From Gordionus sp. m RMFG-2023 (Eukaryota > Nematomorpha > Gordioida > Chordodea > Parachordodidae): a stretch of DNA of 64,000 bases. Below, piece after piece: positions 34,246 through 45,897 of this stretch. The position numbers and the translations under genes were made by a program. The DNA lies in the NCBI RefSeq assembly GCF_954871325.1, contig NC_088775.1, positions 40,215,561-40,279,560 on the forward strand, in the 5' to 3' direction. Below the pieces are notes generated by a model. The model ran no database searches and had not been told where the DNA came from. It saw only the letters and a list, made by a program, of their open reading frames with translations. Each line of letters opens with the position of its first letter. The stretch's first letter is position 1.

Positions 34246-37200
34246 TTACGGCTTTTCGGATATTAAAAAAATAAAGCTGAGATAATTGTATTTTACTATG
34301 TTTATGGCTAATCGTTGGCGTAGGTAGAATCCCTCGTTGGGATTCTCGGTCCTAGCAGAGATCCGTTTTCCTAGCTCTTTAAAGAAGTCTAGGGCATGAG
34401 AGCCGAACGACGTTAAGATAGTGGCGATTAATGGTAGGAATGTATAATTGGCGGGAAGAGATGGTGAATATTTAGCTAATTTATTCGCCTCGGCATCTAG
34501 TATGGCATCTCTATTTATATTGGAAGGGGCAAGAGGATCAATGCATGAGAAACCCAAGTTAGGAATTCCCCCCTCTTCCAAGGGATAATAATCGAACCAT
34601 CGGGCCGCTTACCATCTGAATTGTAAAGGCCAGTAGGTTCTGGGATGCCGGCGGATTTTAAGGCCCTGGCAATGGTATCATTGCATTTTGAATGCCTAAT
34701 GAATCTGCCTTTACAGCGCTTGCAGTGTAGTGAGTGACGGCCTTTGGAGTTGACCGACGTTTGACAGAGGATACAGTTATAAGGTATTACCATATCGCAA
34801 TTCAGTCTAAGACCGATGGCGTGACGTAACATCATTGCTTAGGAGCTGGTCAAGATTTCGGGATGGGAAGGCTTCAAGAAATTTGTATCCACTACCTTCG
34901 GAAATGGAGAAGAGTAGAGAATGGTCCTCTGGTTGGCTCCTCGATTTAAGGAATGCAACGGAGTTGCCAACTAGAGGTTTATCCCAATCCTTCTGTAATG
35001 CCGACGATAGAGGATCGACTAATGAGACTTCCATAGATCAATTGCCTGTTGGAGTAAGGGGTCAGGATGTTGTGTTAGCGTTTGAATGATGGGCTCGCAG
35101 GACGAGCGAGAGGATATGAACGCACTAACAGAAAGTAGGGAAGGTGACCTTATACCAATACCGCCGGATTTGGTTGGTAAGGTAGCCTGTAGCCATGATA
35201 ACTCCCCAAATTTAAGATTGAGTATATCTTCTGTTAGGCGTTTAATCTCCAGTTCATGTGAAGCAAGGTTGACGTCATATTGAAAGATCCGAGACGCTCG
35301 AAGTGTATATAAAATTCTTGGTATTAAAAGGTAGTTCTTTAATAAGAAGAAAGCTTGGTGAGCTGGGAGGCGAGATAGTGTATCTCGCATAAGGAATATC
35401 TCTCGTAAGATATCGGCAAAGAACTTGGTAAAGAACTCGTCTTTACCTACTGGAGATCCGAGATGTGTTAAAACGTTCAATGGTGTATGATTGAACATAG
35501 TATCGTGGTTAAGGTCAATGATTCCAAGAGGACAATATTCGCTTTTGTCTTGATTAACTCAAAGTCCCAAACTTTTCTCGCTGGATTTTATTATTTGGAT
35601 TGCCTTCGTGACTTCAGTCGGTGGGCCGCCTAGTATGCCATCGGCGATATACCAGTTATGGAGATTTAGGTTGCATTGGTCATTAATTTCTCGTATTAGA
35701 ATATTAATGACCAGACAGAACAAAAAGGAACCTAGAGGGTCACCTTGTTGTATATCTTCGTTAGAAGGAATCAATCTATCTCCGAATTAAAGATGTGAGG
35801 GATTAGCATAACAATCGAAGATAAATTGTGAGTATTCTGGGTAGAGGGTGAGAATAGGATTTAGAAAAGCTCCACGCCTTAAAGAGTTAAAGGCGTTCGA
35901 GAAGTTTATTTTGACTAGGATATCGTTGGTGGGATCCGTTTGTAGTACCTCACATCCACCTTTTACGTTGACTCCTAATTGATTCGGGCAAAGGTGATTG
36001 GATATTGTGAACAATAATCTGCTAATTACAAGTTTGGCAGTTAATCGGCGCCAAGTGGTTCCAATAGCGATTGGGCGAATATCTTTATTGGGTTTATGGA
36101 GAGCGATGAGTTTAGGTCCGTATAGCAGTGGAATAATGGCGGGTGGTATGCCTCCAGTAAGCATACGGTTGACTAATTGGGTAATTTTTTCTAGAACGTC
36201 ACATTGTTGTGTTATGTAAGGTGCGGTTAGGTCTTGTAAGAATATTGGGCGAAACCCATCGAACCGAGGTGAGGAATCGCATTTGAAGGAGAGAATAGCC
36301 TTTCTAACGTCGCTTGCGGTATAAGTGGCCGCAATTAGAGGAGTTTCAGGGTAAGTCGGTATTTCGTTTTTAAAATTGTGTGATTGGTGTTTTAGGAGAA
36401 GGGCCTGATAAGTTACTAAGTCATAGGGAGCCAGTTTATTGTCGGAGGTTGCCAGACGTATGGCGGATTTAACATTCAGGTTATCCAATTTTTTAGATAT
36501 TAGCCTGGTCTTGGTGAGTACGTCATTTTTGTGATTTCTATTTTTATCTGTGTCGTCACTCGTAAAAGATGTGGTAATGTGATTGATGGGTAAGGGGTAG
36601 ATTCATAGGCGTAGCCATGGGGGGGGGGGGGCAAGGGGAAATCCCCCCCTTCAGAAATTTATCACTTATTGTAAATATCATTTTTAGCTAATAAAAAATA
36701 TCCCCCTTGGTCCTTCTTCCACTAGCTGACCCTCAAATATGTATGCATATATCTTAAATTATAATTTAAAAGAAAGAATGTAAAAGTTGATATTTTTTTA
36801 TAAAACTATTCATCATAATTTATAGATTTTTGGGAAAATAAATTTATAAATATATAAAATGAACCAAAAATGTTTTTTAATAAATGGAATATAAGCCAAA
36901 GATAGGTATTAATAATATATCCATAAAGTTACTAAATAATATAATTTATCAAATATAATTTTTTATAAAGTAAGTAATTTTAATTTATTTATCTTAATAA
37001 AAGTAAAATATAATTATAAAACTATTGATAAAATTAAATCATAAATTAAAAAAATATTAAAGCACAATACAAACAGTGGAATAATCAAATGACAAACAAG
37101 TAATTTTTACCAATATAGCGAATTATATATTTTACAGATAACTATCTTGATAAGGACATCAGAAAATATCTTTTAAAGACATTGTGGGATGAATAATATG

Positions 37201-38264
37201 AATATTAAATTTAAATATTATTTTTACTTATAATAAATAGATGGCGTTAAATAATTAAATGCAAATTGTTGCTATATTTAATATCAAGAGCATTGATTAG
37301 TAAAATTTGCTAAATTATTAACAGTAATATATTCTCTAACTGTCAAATATGTCTGTAAAAGTGGAATTTTACCTAGTATTTTATAACTAAATCTATATAA
37401 TAGATTAAAATCAACTATATGTCTACTTACTTTTTATAAATAAATTTCTTATAATTGTTTGGAATAAATTATTACCATGCTTTTATATTAAGGTATATAC
37501 AATACGAGTAATTTATTATATTTTTATTTTATATAAACTAATAAAAATATATTTCATATTTGTTCCAGGCTTATTTTTTTTATTAAAATTTGTAAAAATA
37601 TTTTATGACTATATATAGACTAAAGTAACCCGGCCGAAGGCCCGCCCAAAAGGGGGTCTAGGGGCGAAGCCCCCAGTAATTTTTTTATTTCCCCCCCCTT
37701 ATGAAAATCCTGGCTACGCCTATGGGTAGATAGTAGAATCCTTAATTTGTTGGGTCAGGGATTTTTTGCTGGTAGGATCAGGAACTTGTAAGGTAGTAAA
37801 GGCAAATGACAGGGTGTCTAGCCAGTGTCTTACAGAAGAATAATTATTTAACAAGGAAGTCAAGTTTTTTGACAGATGTCTCACAACTTGAAGCCTTGCT
37901 CCTTTAGGTATTCGTGAAATTACAAATGGTTTTGGTGTCGTTAGAAATATTTCTACATTTGAGTCGGCTGGGTCGAACGTCGAAGCATTTGTGATAGTGA
38001 AGGTAGGATTATTGGGTAAGTGAGCACATCAGTCCATGATTTGGGAATGGTGACTATGGGTTGTTTAGTTGTGAGGGCAAGGGCAGAGAAGGCATTAAGG
38101 GTTCTAGGAATTGCTGGTGATAAGATGGGTAGCCCAGATTGAGGAAACTTTATTTTATGGTTACTATGAGATGGCAATAGCCCCAATTTGGTTACCTTAA
38201 TAAGTTTATTGCATAATGGGCAGTTGCATTTGGTAGGTGCTGTGCTGAGGTCTGGTAGGCTCAT
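34246..38264 (-). pseudogene. LINE with N-terminal zinc finger and RLE-type endonuclease, decayed
   Basis: Minus-strand single-ORF LINE. N-terminus from 38264: CNCPLCNKLIKV...HSNH zinc finger, then RIPKGARLQVVRHL (about 37880) and LTQQIKDSTI. After an inserted hAT (36604-37724) the RT runs about 36488-35560, with RPIAIGTTWRRLTAKL, ILVKINFSNAFNSLRRG and DIQQGDPLGSFLF. A thumb region follows (GELSWLQATLPTKSGGIGIR, about 35190), then a C-terminal CCHC (CILCQ...GRHSLHCKRC, about 34770), and the RLE segment DGKRPDGSIIIPW (about 34610) with SCIDPLAPSN and FFKELGKRI to 34246. Two catalytic Asp are lost: INFSNAF for the usual xDFxNAF, and YIADG for YxDDG. Frameshifts near 38010, 35780, 35030, 34830 and 34570. 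R2-like group; the exact clade is uncertain. Confidence 0.87.
36604..37724. mobile_element. hAT MITE, CATAGGCGTAGCC family, full-length copy
   Basis: Left end CATAGGCGTAGCCATGG then poly-G; right end read inward CATAGGCGTAGCCAGG, ending at 37724. The 8 bp duplications GGTAGATT and GGTAGATA match 7/8 and lie in the LINE frame. Near the right end are CCCGGCCGAAGGCCCG (about 37629) and GGGGCGAAGCCCC (37661-37673). The ~200 bp module is present in inverse orientation at about 37235-37452. No coding capacity. It is the best length reference for the family (1121 bp). Confidence 0.92.
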
Positions 38265-38299
38265 GGATTAGGAATTTTTTTCATATTTAAGGTGAAGGT

Positions 38300-38985
38300 G
38301 AAGATCATTATTGTTAAAAATCACAGATGTGTTTATGGATAAATCTATGTATTGTTTAATAAATTTAAAATTTTCTTTCTGGAATGATTTTATAATTTTC
38401 ATTGTTCATCTTTAAATCAGTTTACTATATGTGATCATGATATGTAAGTTTTGATTGCAAAGATGGTTTTACAATGGGGTAATTTATCTATATCATTAGT
38501 AATGACATTATTGTGTTGGGGAATTGAGATGAAGAGGGAGAAATACTAATGGTGAGTGAAACCAGAGTGTGTATGCTTGAACACTAAGATGCAATAGAGT
38601 GGTATAATATGCCTCAAGGAGGGAAAACCTTTAAGGTTAAAATTCACGAATATGTTTATGGCAAAATTTATATATTGTTCTGTAAATTAAAGTTCAAAAT
38701 TCATAAAAGTAGGATATGATGAAATTTTTGCTGACAAATGCCATTAATTATATAATCCATTTACTGATAAATTTAAATTTTTCCATCTGGAATATTTCTA
38801 TAATTTTTATTTTCTATCTTCAAATCAGTTTATTATATGTGATCATGATATAAAAGCTTTGATTGAAAAAAAAAGGTTTCATAAAGGGGTAATTGAACTA
38901 TATCATTAGTTTGTGGGAATTATGATGAAGAAGGAGAAATGCTGATGGTGAGTGGAACTAGAGTGTGTATACTAAATATATAATA
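38300..38985. repeat. Two diverged tandem units upstream of the minus-strand LINE
   Basis: Blocks at about 38318-38376 and 38638-38700 match (GTTTATGG...AAATT). Blocks at about 38360-38580 and 38770-38980 match more strongly (TATGTGATCATGATAT, GATGAAGA.GGAGAAAT, AGAGTGTGTAT). The position just 5' of the LINE ORF suggests promoter monomers, which some LINEs carry. Confidence 0.7.
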
Positions 38986-39465
38986 ATGAGATTTTTATTG
39001 CATCTCATCTTCAGGTTTGCATATTTAAACTAGTTGCAACAGAATTTTACCTTTAAATATGTGGCCTTCTCTTTAAAGTGATAATTTTATAACTCCTTCT
39101 TGTGTTGTTAAATATATAGTGTGATTGTATTAAGCATATCATGAGATAAGATTTCTATCAAGTGAAGTATTCAGTTAATATATTGCTTACTTTATAACTA
39201 AAAATAATATTAGATTTTTAAGCAATATTTCTTTCTTTGAGAGTCTTATTATTGACATGTTCTGGTTTATAAATCTAAATTGGTACTTTGAGTCATTTCA
39301 GAGTTTTTGAATTTTGGTTAATTATTTTGTACTCAGATATTGAATATTTGAATGTTTATTAATTAATCAGATGTATCAAATTAGTTTTTAAGGGTTTTTT
39401 AATTGAGTGAAATATAATTTGGGCTTAATTGCTTATTTTTAAATGCGTTAACAGCTGTAAGGATT
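38986..39465. other. AT-rich spacer
   Basis: Nothing recognised. Confidence 0.35.
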
Positions 39466-39772
39466 CTTGCTATAAAAATTTGGAAAAAAATTGGTTGAAT
39501 TAATTTTGTTATATTATAGATCTAAAATTCCTTAAGGTTATTAATTATTTAAATATTGGAATTAGGTTAACTTTTTTTAATATACTATATTCTCATTTTA
39601 TTTGATAAGTAATTGAGCTTGGGTGGCTTCATGTCATGTCATGAATAATAAAAAAACAAACTAAAATTAAAATACATCATTTTTTTTGGTTATATTTTTT
39701 TAAAAATTATTTTTATTTTTTCTACGGCATTAAAAATAAGCTAATTTTTTTTATTCAACAATAGCTCAACCT
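39466..39772. repeat. Dispersed ~300 bp repeat, copy B
   Basis: Second copy of the repeat at 22159-22460, same orientation. Confidence 0.8.
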
Positions 39773-39784
39773 AAATCAATGACA

Positions 39785-40255
39785 TATAATATTACACTGT
39801 TTGTATTGTGCTTTAATTTTTTAATTTAATTTATGATTTAAATTTATCAATAGTTTTATAATTGCATTTTACTTTTATTAAGATAAATAAATTAAAATTA
39901 CTCACTTTATAAAAAATTATATTTGGTATATTATATTATTTAATAATTTTATGGATCTATTATTAATAATTATAATACATTTTACTTTTGTCTTAAGACT
40001 TATCTTTGGCTAATATCCCATTTATTAAAAAAAACATTTTTGGTTCATTTTATATATTTATAAATTTATTTTCCCAAATATGTATAAATTATGATGAATG
40101 GTTTTATAAAAAAAACATCAACCTTTACATTCTTTCTTTCAAATTATTGTTTAAGATATATGCATACATTTTCGAGGGTCAGGGAGTGGGGGGGGGCTAA
40201 GGGGGATATTTTTTATTAGCTAAAAATGATATTTACAAAAAGTGATAAATAACAT
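39785..40255. mobile_element. Fragment of the CATAGGCGTAGCC hAT family
   Basis: Matches the reverse complement of about 36655-37090 (the half near that copy's left end), including GATATTTTTTATTAGCTAAA and a poly-G run at about 40189-40196. Terminal repeats and module are absent from this copy. Confidence 0.8.
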
Positions 40256-40289
40256 TTTACAAAAATAACAAAAACAACAATTTAATACA

Positions 40290-42114
40290 TATCATTTATC
40301 CCTAATCTATCTGGTTTCGATCGTATCCTTTTGGGATATCGATCTTGACTTGTATCTTCTTCCTCCCTCTCCTTTAGATTCATTTCATCGTTATTTTTTA
40401 TTACATCCTATTTGTTTACTATCTCTTCGGTTTTCTCTTCTACTTCAGTTCTCTCTTCTAATTCGTATCCTTTAATTAATATTGGTCCGTAAGACGTATA
40501 ATCGTATTACCCGTTATACTTACTTCATAACGTGGTGATCCGAGTATGCCTTTAATAATGGCTTCTTCCCATTTTTTTTATTTATTATTTAAAGACACGA
40601 CCAAAATTTTTCATTTATCTGGAATTTTTGATTGTGGTATACTAACTTCTTCTTTTTGTTCACCCTCTCGAATATTTTATCTAACAATCCTCTAGGTTTT
40701 TTAGTAGTATTTCAGCGGGACTTTGTTCCGTTTCTGTCCCTGGTGCATAAGCGTAGCCAGGATTTTCCTGGGGGGGGATTAAAAAATTATTGGGGGCTTT
40801 GCCCCCAGACCCCATTTTGGGCAGGTTTTTTGGCCCGCTTTCGCCCGGCCTTCGTCCGGGTTACCTTAGTCTATATATAGTTATAAAATTTTCAAGATAA
40901 GAGGCTAATTTTAATATAAATATACCTGGAACAAATATGAAATATATTTTTATTAGTTTATATAATAAATTATTTGTGTATATACATTAATATAAAAGCA
41001 TGGTAATTATTTATTCCAAACAAGTATAAGAAATTTATTTATAAAAAGTAAGTAGACATAAAGGTGATATTCCTCTATTATATAGAATTGTTACAAAATA
41101 CTAGGTAAAATTCCACTTTTACAGACATATTTGACAGTTAGAGAATATATTAGTTAATATTTTAACAAATTTTACTAATCAATGCTATTGATAATAAATA
41201 TAGCAACAATTTGCATTAAATTATTTTACGCCATCTATTTATTTTAAATAAAAATGATATTAAAATTTAATCTTCATATTATATCCCATAATGTCTTTTA
41301 AAGATATTTTCTGATGTCCTTATCAATATTTTATAGTTTTCTGTAAATATATATAAATCGCTATATTGGTAAAAATACTTGATTGTCATATAAATCTACG
41401 ACATATAATATTCCACTGTTTGTATTGTGCTTTAAATTTTTTATTTAATTTATGATTTAATTTTAATTATAGTTTTATAATTGCATTTTACTTTTATTAA
41501 GATAAATAAATTAAAATTACTCTTTGGGGGTCAAGGAGTGGGGAAAGGACTAAGGGGGATATTTTTTATTAGCTTAAAATGATATTCACAAAAAGTGATA
41601 AATTTCTGAAGGTGGGGACTTTCCCCTTGTCCCTCACCCTGGCTACGCCTATGCCCTTGTGTATTTCTGTAATTGCAGACTAAAATAGCTAGACTGGTCT
41701 AAATCCCTCTCGTTTCTTTTATTCATACTCTGTTTAAAAGTTCGAACTCTGATGATGGTAAGGACTTCCGTGCACTAATGGAATCCCGTTTTTATCACAA
41801 AATATATTGAAATCTTTGCTGCTGAATTGGGGTCCGTTATCAGAAACGATTATCTTTGGAAATATGAATCTTGGAAAAATATTTCTTAATATTTTTATCG
41901 TGTTTTCGGTTGTAGAGCTAGTCATGGGAACCATTTCTGGCCAGCGACTGCTAGTATCTATCACTACTAACCAATAATGAGTTTGAAATGGTCTAGCATA
42001 ATCAATATGTACTCGGTGCCATGCTTTTGGTAGTTTTTTAAATTCTTGAAATAAGTTGTACCAATCTTTGTAACACAGGTTTGAATCCGTTAAACTTTTT
42101 ATAGTCTGCGCCAT
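40290..42114 (-). mobile_element. Ty3/gypsy integrase-region fossil (copy 4), minus strand
   Basis: Minus-strand integrase core with WHRVHIDYARPF, DTSSRWPEM, VSDNGPQFSS and SPYHHQS (42114-41734). After the hAT insertion (40746-41653) a C-terminal integrase-like tail continues to about 40300. No LTRs were recognised. It is a partial fossil with several breaks. Confidence 0.75.
40746..41653. mobile_element. hAT MITE, CATAAGCGTAGCCAGG copy nested in a gypsy fossil
   Basis: Left end CATAAGCGTAGCCAGG; right end read inward CATAGGCGTAGCCAGG, ending at 41653. Duplications CCCTGGTG (40738-40745) and CCCTTGTG (41654-41661) match 7/8. It is opposite in orientation to 36604-37724 and shorter, with an internal gap near 41521. 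The GC hairpins lie near its left end (GGGGGCTTTGCCCCC at about 40793; GCCCGGCCTTCGTCCGGG at about 40843). It holds the intact target sequence TATACATTAATATAAAAGC, the empty-site equivalent for the 16 kb element. Confidence 0.92.
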
Positions 42115-42849
42115 TTTTGTAATGTATTTTTAGTAGTAATAAAATACCGAAATCTTTTTTAATATATTTTTAGAAATCATAAAATTTTTTCATTTTTATT
42201 ATTTAGTATCCAAAATAATGATCATAATTTATTATTTAAATTCATATCAAATATATAATAATAAAAAATAAATATTTAAGCATTTATAATGACAGATAAG
42301 GAATTTTAAAAATTGCATTTCTGTAAAGTTGGAAAAAGTGGAGATATAATAATATTACAAGATCTAATTTTATATGAAATAGAAAATATTTAATTCAATA
42401 AAAATAGAAATAAGGAATTATAAAATATAACTATAGTTTGGATCAAATTATTTAATGAAATTTATAATTAAATTGACATTTTAACTGCCGGTCACGCTTA
42501 CCAATAGACTGGCAACTGATTGATGTATTAATAAATAATAAGTACTCATCAGGCAATACATATTGGCGTAACCCAGATATCACTTACGCTAGTAAGGTTA
42601 GGCAATGAGTGATTAATAAAGGCCGAGTTCTATAAATTATGCAATAATAAGTTTTATAACCCTATTCTAAATTCAATAACTATTATATAAATTTATTAAG
42701 GCAAAATAACAAACTCTATCGTTGAATGAATCTTGTATCTTTTTTTAAAAAAATATATTATTCAATTAATATGATTTTATTTCAAAATTAAATAGTCACT
42801 TTAGCAATTATCGCAATATTGATAATATATTGGCCATATATTCGCAAAA
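42115..42849. other. AT-rich spacer
   Basis: A slightly GC-richer patch at about 42485-42640 has no recognisable frame or repeat. Confidence 0.35.
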
Positions 42850-43116
42850 TAGTTTACGCTATATTGTCATCGCTCGGGATTTGGGTTTCGCGATAATAAT
42901 TTCGCTATTATTGATTCGCGATAAACGTATCTCGGTGGTGTATTAGCTTTAGAGGTTTAGCAATAAGAGTGTGGCTATTAAAAAATAGATTTGTCGCGAT
43001 ATTGTCTTATTGTATATTCTAATGTGCATTCACGATAAATGTTTCGCTGTAAAATTTACTTGTGATAAACAACATTCGCAATAAATGTTTCACGCTTAAA
43101 GTTTTACTGTATTGTG
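42850..43116. repeat. Third, degenerate copy of the TCGCGA terminal array
   Basis: Contains GGGTTTCGCGATAATAATTT, ATTCGCGATAAACG and CACGATAAATGTTTCGCTG, and ends AAAGTTTTACTGTATTG. This matches the right terminal array orientation (33362-33746, ending AAAGTTTTGCTGAATTG). No partner end was seen nearby, so it is a solo or truncated end. Confidence 0.75.
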
Positions 43117-44336
43117 GAATTTCTGAAACTAGAAACATCTAATTGTCTAATCTAAAGCGTAATTAAAATACTTAATTACCATGAGGGCAATTTAAAGTAT
43201 ACCAGCCATAAAGTTTATATATTAAATGAAGACCATGGTTTAAATATTTTTTTTATCTTAAAGGAAAATTAATTATAATATGTCTCATAGGCAATTTCAA
43301 AATAACCTAACTTTTTATAATTTAATAAAAAATAGTTCTATGTAATTTTTTATAATAATTATATATTTTTTACTTATTAAATTTTTTTTAAGATTATATA
43401 TTTATAATAGAGAAAATAAAAATTTTGATAACTAATAATCAAATTTTTTATTATAACAAGATATAGATAAAGATGCATATATCAAACCTTATTATTTTTT
43501 AAAAATTACATAATAATTGAACAATTTATTAATTCTTTTAGATTTTGGCATATAAAAACTAATTTCACTAGATTTTTAATCTGGGTTACCAAATATACGT
43601 ATTTTTTTCTCTGACTATTTTAATAGTTAATCTTCAAAAATATAAAATTATGCACTTTTTAAATTAAATAAAACAAACAAATTTGATATCCCTTAAAATG
43701 GTTAAATTTTAGAGGCCCTTTGCGATTACCCCACTCGTCTATTTCCCCAACTGCACAAACCTGAAACACAGGTTCAAAATTTTTCCTTCACTCAGCCCTG
43801 GATACTGATTGAGTTATACAAATCTCATTCATAAATAATCTTGAATAACAAAATAATTTTTTAGTCCATAGATTAGAAAATAAGTATTATAACTAATTAC
43901 GTTATTATTAATTTAATTGAGGTTAAATTATGTTAAAATAATATAACCAAAAATTTTATTTAAATAAGAGGACATAGAAGCAACATAAATAGAAATTACT
44001 AAAAAAATTTAAATAGGAGAATAAATATCATAACTTATTACATTTAAAGCAATTAATTAATTGAGGTTGAATTATATTAATATAATATACCTAAAAATTT
44101 TATTTAAATAATCTTTTTAATAATTATAAGGACATATAAGCAACATAAATACATAATTAAATTACTATAAAATTTAAATAATTTTTAAATATTAATATAA
44201 ATAAATTTTTATATTCAAATCATACGTCCAAATCCAACGTTTTCAATCACGCAAAATAAATTGATACTTTCAAATTAGGTAATGATTATTTTTTTTTAAA
44301 TATTTAAATAATTAAGATTAGGTATACATTTCATTA
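43117..44336. other. AT-rich upstream region of the DYNLL-like gene
   Basis: No coding frame or repeat recognised. A promoter would be expected here, but the DNA is too AT-rich to single out a TATA element. Confidence 0.35.
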
Positions 44337-44609
44337 ATGAACGCTGAACGTAAAGCTATAGTTAAAAATGCAGATATGTCTGAAGAGATGCAACAAGATG
44401 CAATTGATGTTGCAAGCAACGCCATTGAAAAATACAATATTGAAAAAGATATTGCTGCATATATAAAGAAAGAATTTGATAGAAAATATTCGCCTACCTG
44501 GCATTGTGTTGTTGGACGTAATTTTGGTAGTTTTGTTACTCATGAAACACGACATTTCATTTATTTTTATTTGGGTCAAGTTGCTGTATTATTATTTAAA
44601 TCTGGCTGA
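44337..44609 (+). CDS. DYNLL: Dynein light chain LC8-type (DYNLL-like)
   Basis: A 90-residue LC8 light chain, encoded by one exon and complete from ATG to TGA. LC8 is a homodimeric hub that docks short linear motifs of dynein intermediate chain and many other partners through its exposed beta strand. Visible signature: [20 protein letters not shown] (residues ~5-24), [57 protein letters not shown]. Animal LC8 is 89 residues, and conservation here looks very high, so the gene is under selection. It is the clearest host gene in the window and is convergent with the FKBPL-like gene 1.3 kb away. An AATAAA lies about 120 bases after the stop. A retrocopy origin cannot be excluded because no intron is seen within the CDS. 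Confidence 0.97.
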   Translation: MNAERKAIVKNADMSEEMQQDAIDVASNAIEKYNIEKDIAAYIKKEFDRKYSPTWHCVVGRNFGSFVTHETRHFIYFYLGQVAVLLFKSG

Positions 44610-44731
44610 ACCTACATATTTTATGCCTATGTTTGGTAAAATTTTGTTTAAAATCATTTTTTTTTAAATGTGTTATAATCTCAACACTGTATAGCATTTT
44701 ACGATGAATAGTAATTTATTAGTTTAATCAG

Positions 44732-44737
44732 AATAAA
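44732..44737 (+). terminator. Polyadenylation signal for the DYNLL-like gene
   Basis: AATAAA about 120 bases downstream of the stop codon. It is the best-placed canonical hexamer, though the AT-rich context means such hexamers are common. Confidence 0.45.
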
Positions 44738-45159
44738 GATCAATTTCCAATCTATTTTCATTGTTCATAAATTTTGTTATTACATTATAATTTTTGTTCC
44801 ACATTGATTCCATTAATGATATTTTATATATTTGAAAATCATGTATGAGTATTTTAATAAAGTTAAATATTAAACTTATTATTTATGTAATATTTTTTTA
44901 TGCATTTGAAATTTTAATAATTTTATCTATGCTTGATATTTATTTTAACTAATTATAAAAATATATTTATTTACTTTTTTTTTGATTTTCAAAAATAGTT
45001 TGTTTTGGCCAATTATTTTATAAAATATATTGTGATTTGGGAAATTATTAAACTACCAATCTCCTTTGTATACAAATTTAAATGACTGTATTTTTAGCTT
45101 TTGTTATTGTAGATAAAAACAAACCTTTAAAAAGTAATCTATTCTAGAGTTCTGCATTT

Positions 45160-45345
45160 ATTACATATGTTAATTAAAAATACAATATAATAAGGAGTCA
45201 AACCAGCCATTAAAATAATTTTTAAATATTAGGCAAGCAGGTTAAACATAATTTATAGATAAATCTGAGTGAGTGGGTAAATTTTTTTAAAAAATTATAA
45301 TTGGGAGGCAATATAAAAATTTCAAAACAATGATTGTGGACCTTT
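45160..45345. mobile_element. Fragment of the TAGAGATCTGCA MITE family
   Basis: Matches about 3295-3465: AACCAGCCATTAAAATAATT, then TTAGGC.GGCGGGTTAAAC-like and GTGGGTAAATTTTT. The terminal repeats are too diverged to place. Confidence 0.7.
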
Positions 45346-45420
45346 AATTTACATTATCAGATTATTTTAATAATTTATAAAAAAAAAATTAACTATAATT
45401 ATAAATCATTGCTAATGAAA

Positions 45421-45463
45421 GTGGCTTTATAGCTCAGCAGAAGGTTATGGTTTGAATCCCACA
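45421..45463 (+). other. tRNA-derived relic with A and B boxes
   Basis: TAGCTCAGCAG (about 45430-45440) fits the polymerase III A box. GGTTTGAATCC (about 45449-45459) fits the B box with one change. Only about 8 bases separate them, so the anticodon arm is missing; acceptor halves do not pair. It is therefore not a functional tRNA, and probably a SINE head or tRNA pseudogene. Confidence 0.4.
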
Positions 45464-45891
45464 AACATTTTTTTTAAAGTCATTCTTGGACAAGCTGGGG
45501 TTATAAATAGATGCCAAATATAAAGTAAGGTTAGTATTTATTAAAAATAATATAAAATTTAAGCAAATGATGATATGTACCCATAGATCTAATTTTTAGT
45601 CTAGGTAGCATGAAAACTTTTTTCATGTAAGTCTAACCAAAGACAGGCAAAATTTTTAATGATCAGCAATAACCTCAATAATTTTATTTTTGCATAATGT
45701 CATATATATGAATATTTATCTATTTTTTAATTCATTTTATAATTGAGATATTTAATAAGATAAAAATATTACATAAATATTTTAAGACAGGATGTAGTTT
45801 AGCTACTTTCATCATAATATATTATAAAATTATCACAATTTAGCATTTTTATTAAGAATCTTGCATAACACAATATAACAATTTAAAAAAG

Positions 45892-45897
45892 TTTATT
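45892..45897 (-). terminator. Polyadenylation hexamer overlapping the FKBPL-like stop codon
   Basis: The minus strand reads CCATTTAAATAAAC. The TAA stop (45893-45895) lies inside AATAAA, so cleavage would leave a very short 3' UTR. Other hexamers may be used instead. Confidence 0.4.

Noticed and set aside
35086-36219. + strand frames opposite the LINE
   Set aside because: Antisense to the clearly coding minus-strand LINE protein.
45421-45463. Functional tRNA gene
   Set aside because: A and B boxes are too close and the acceptor stem does not pair.
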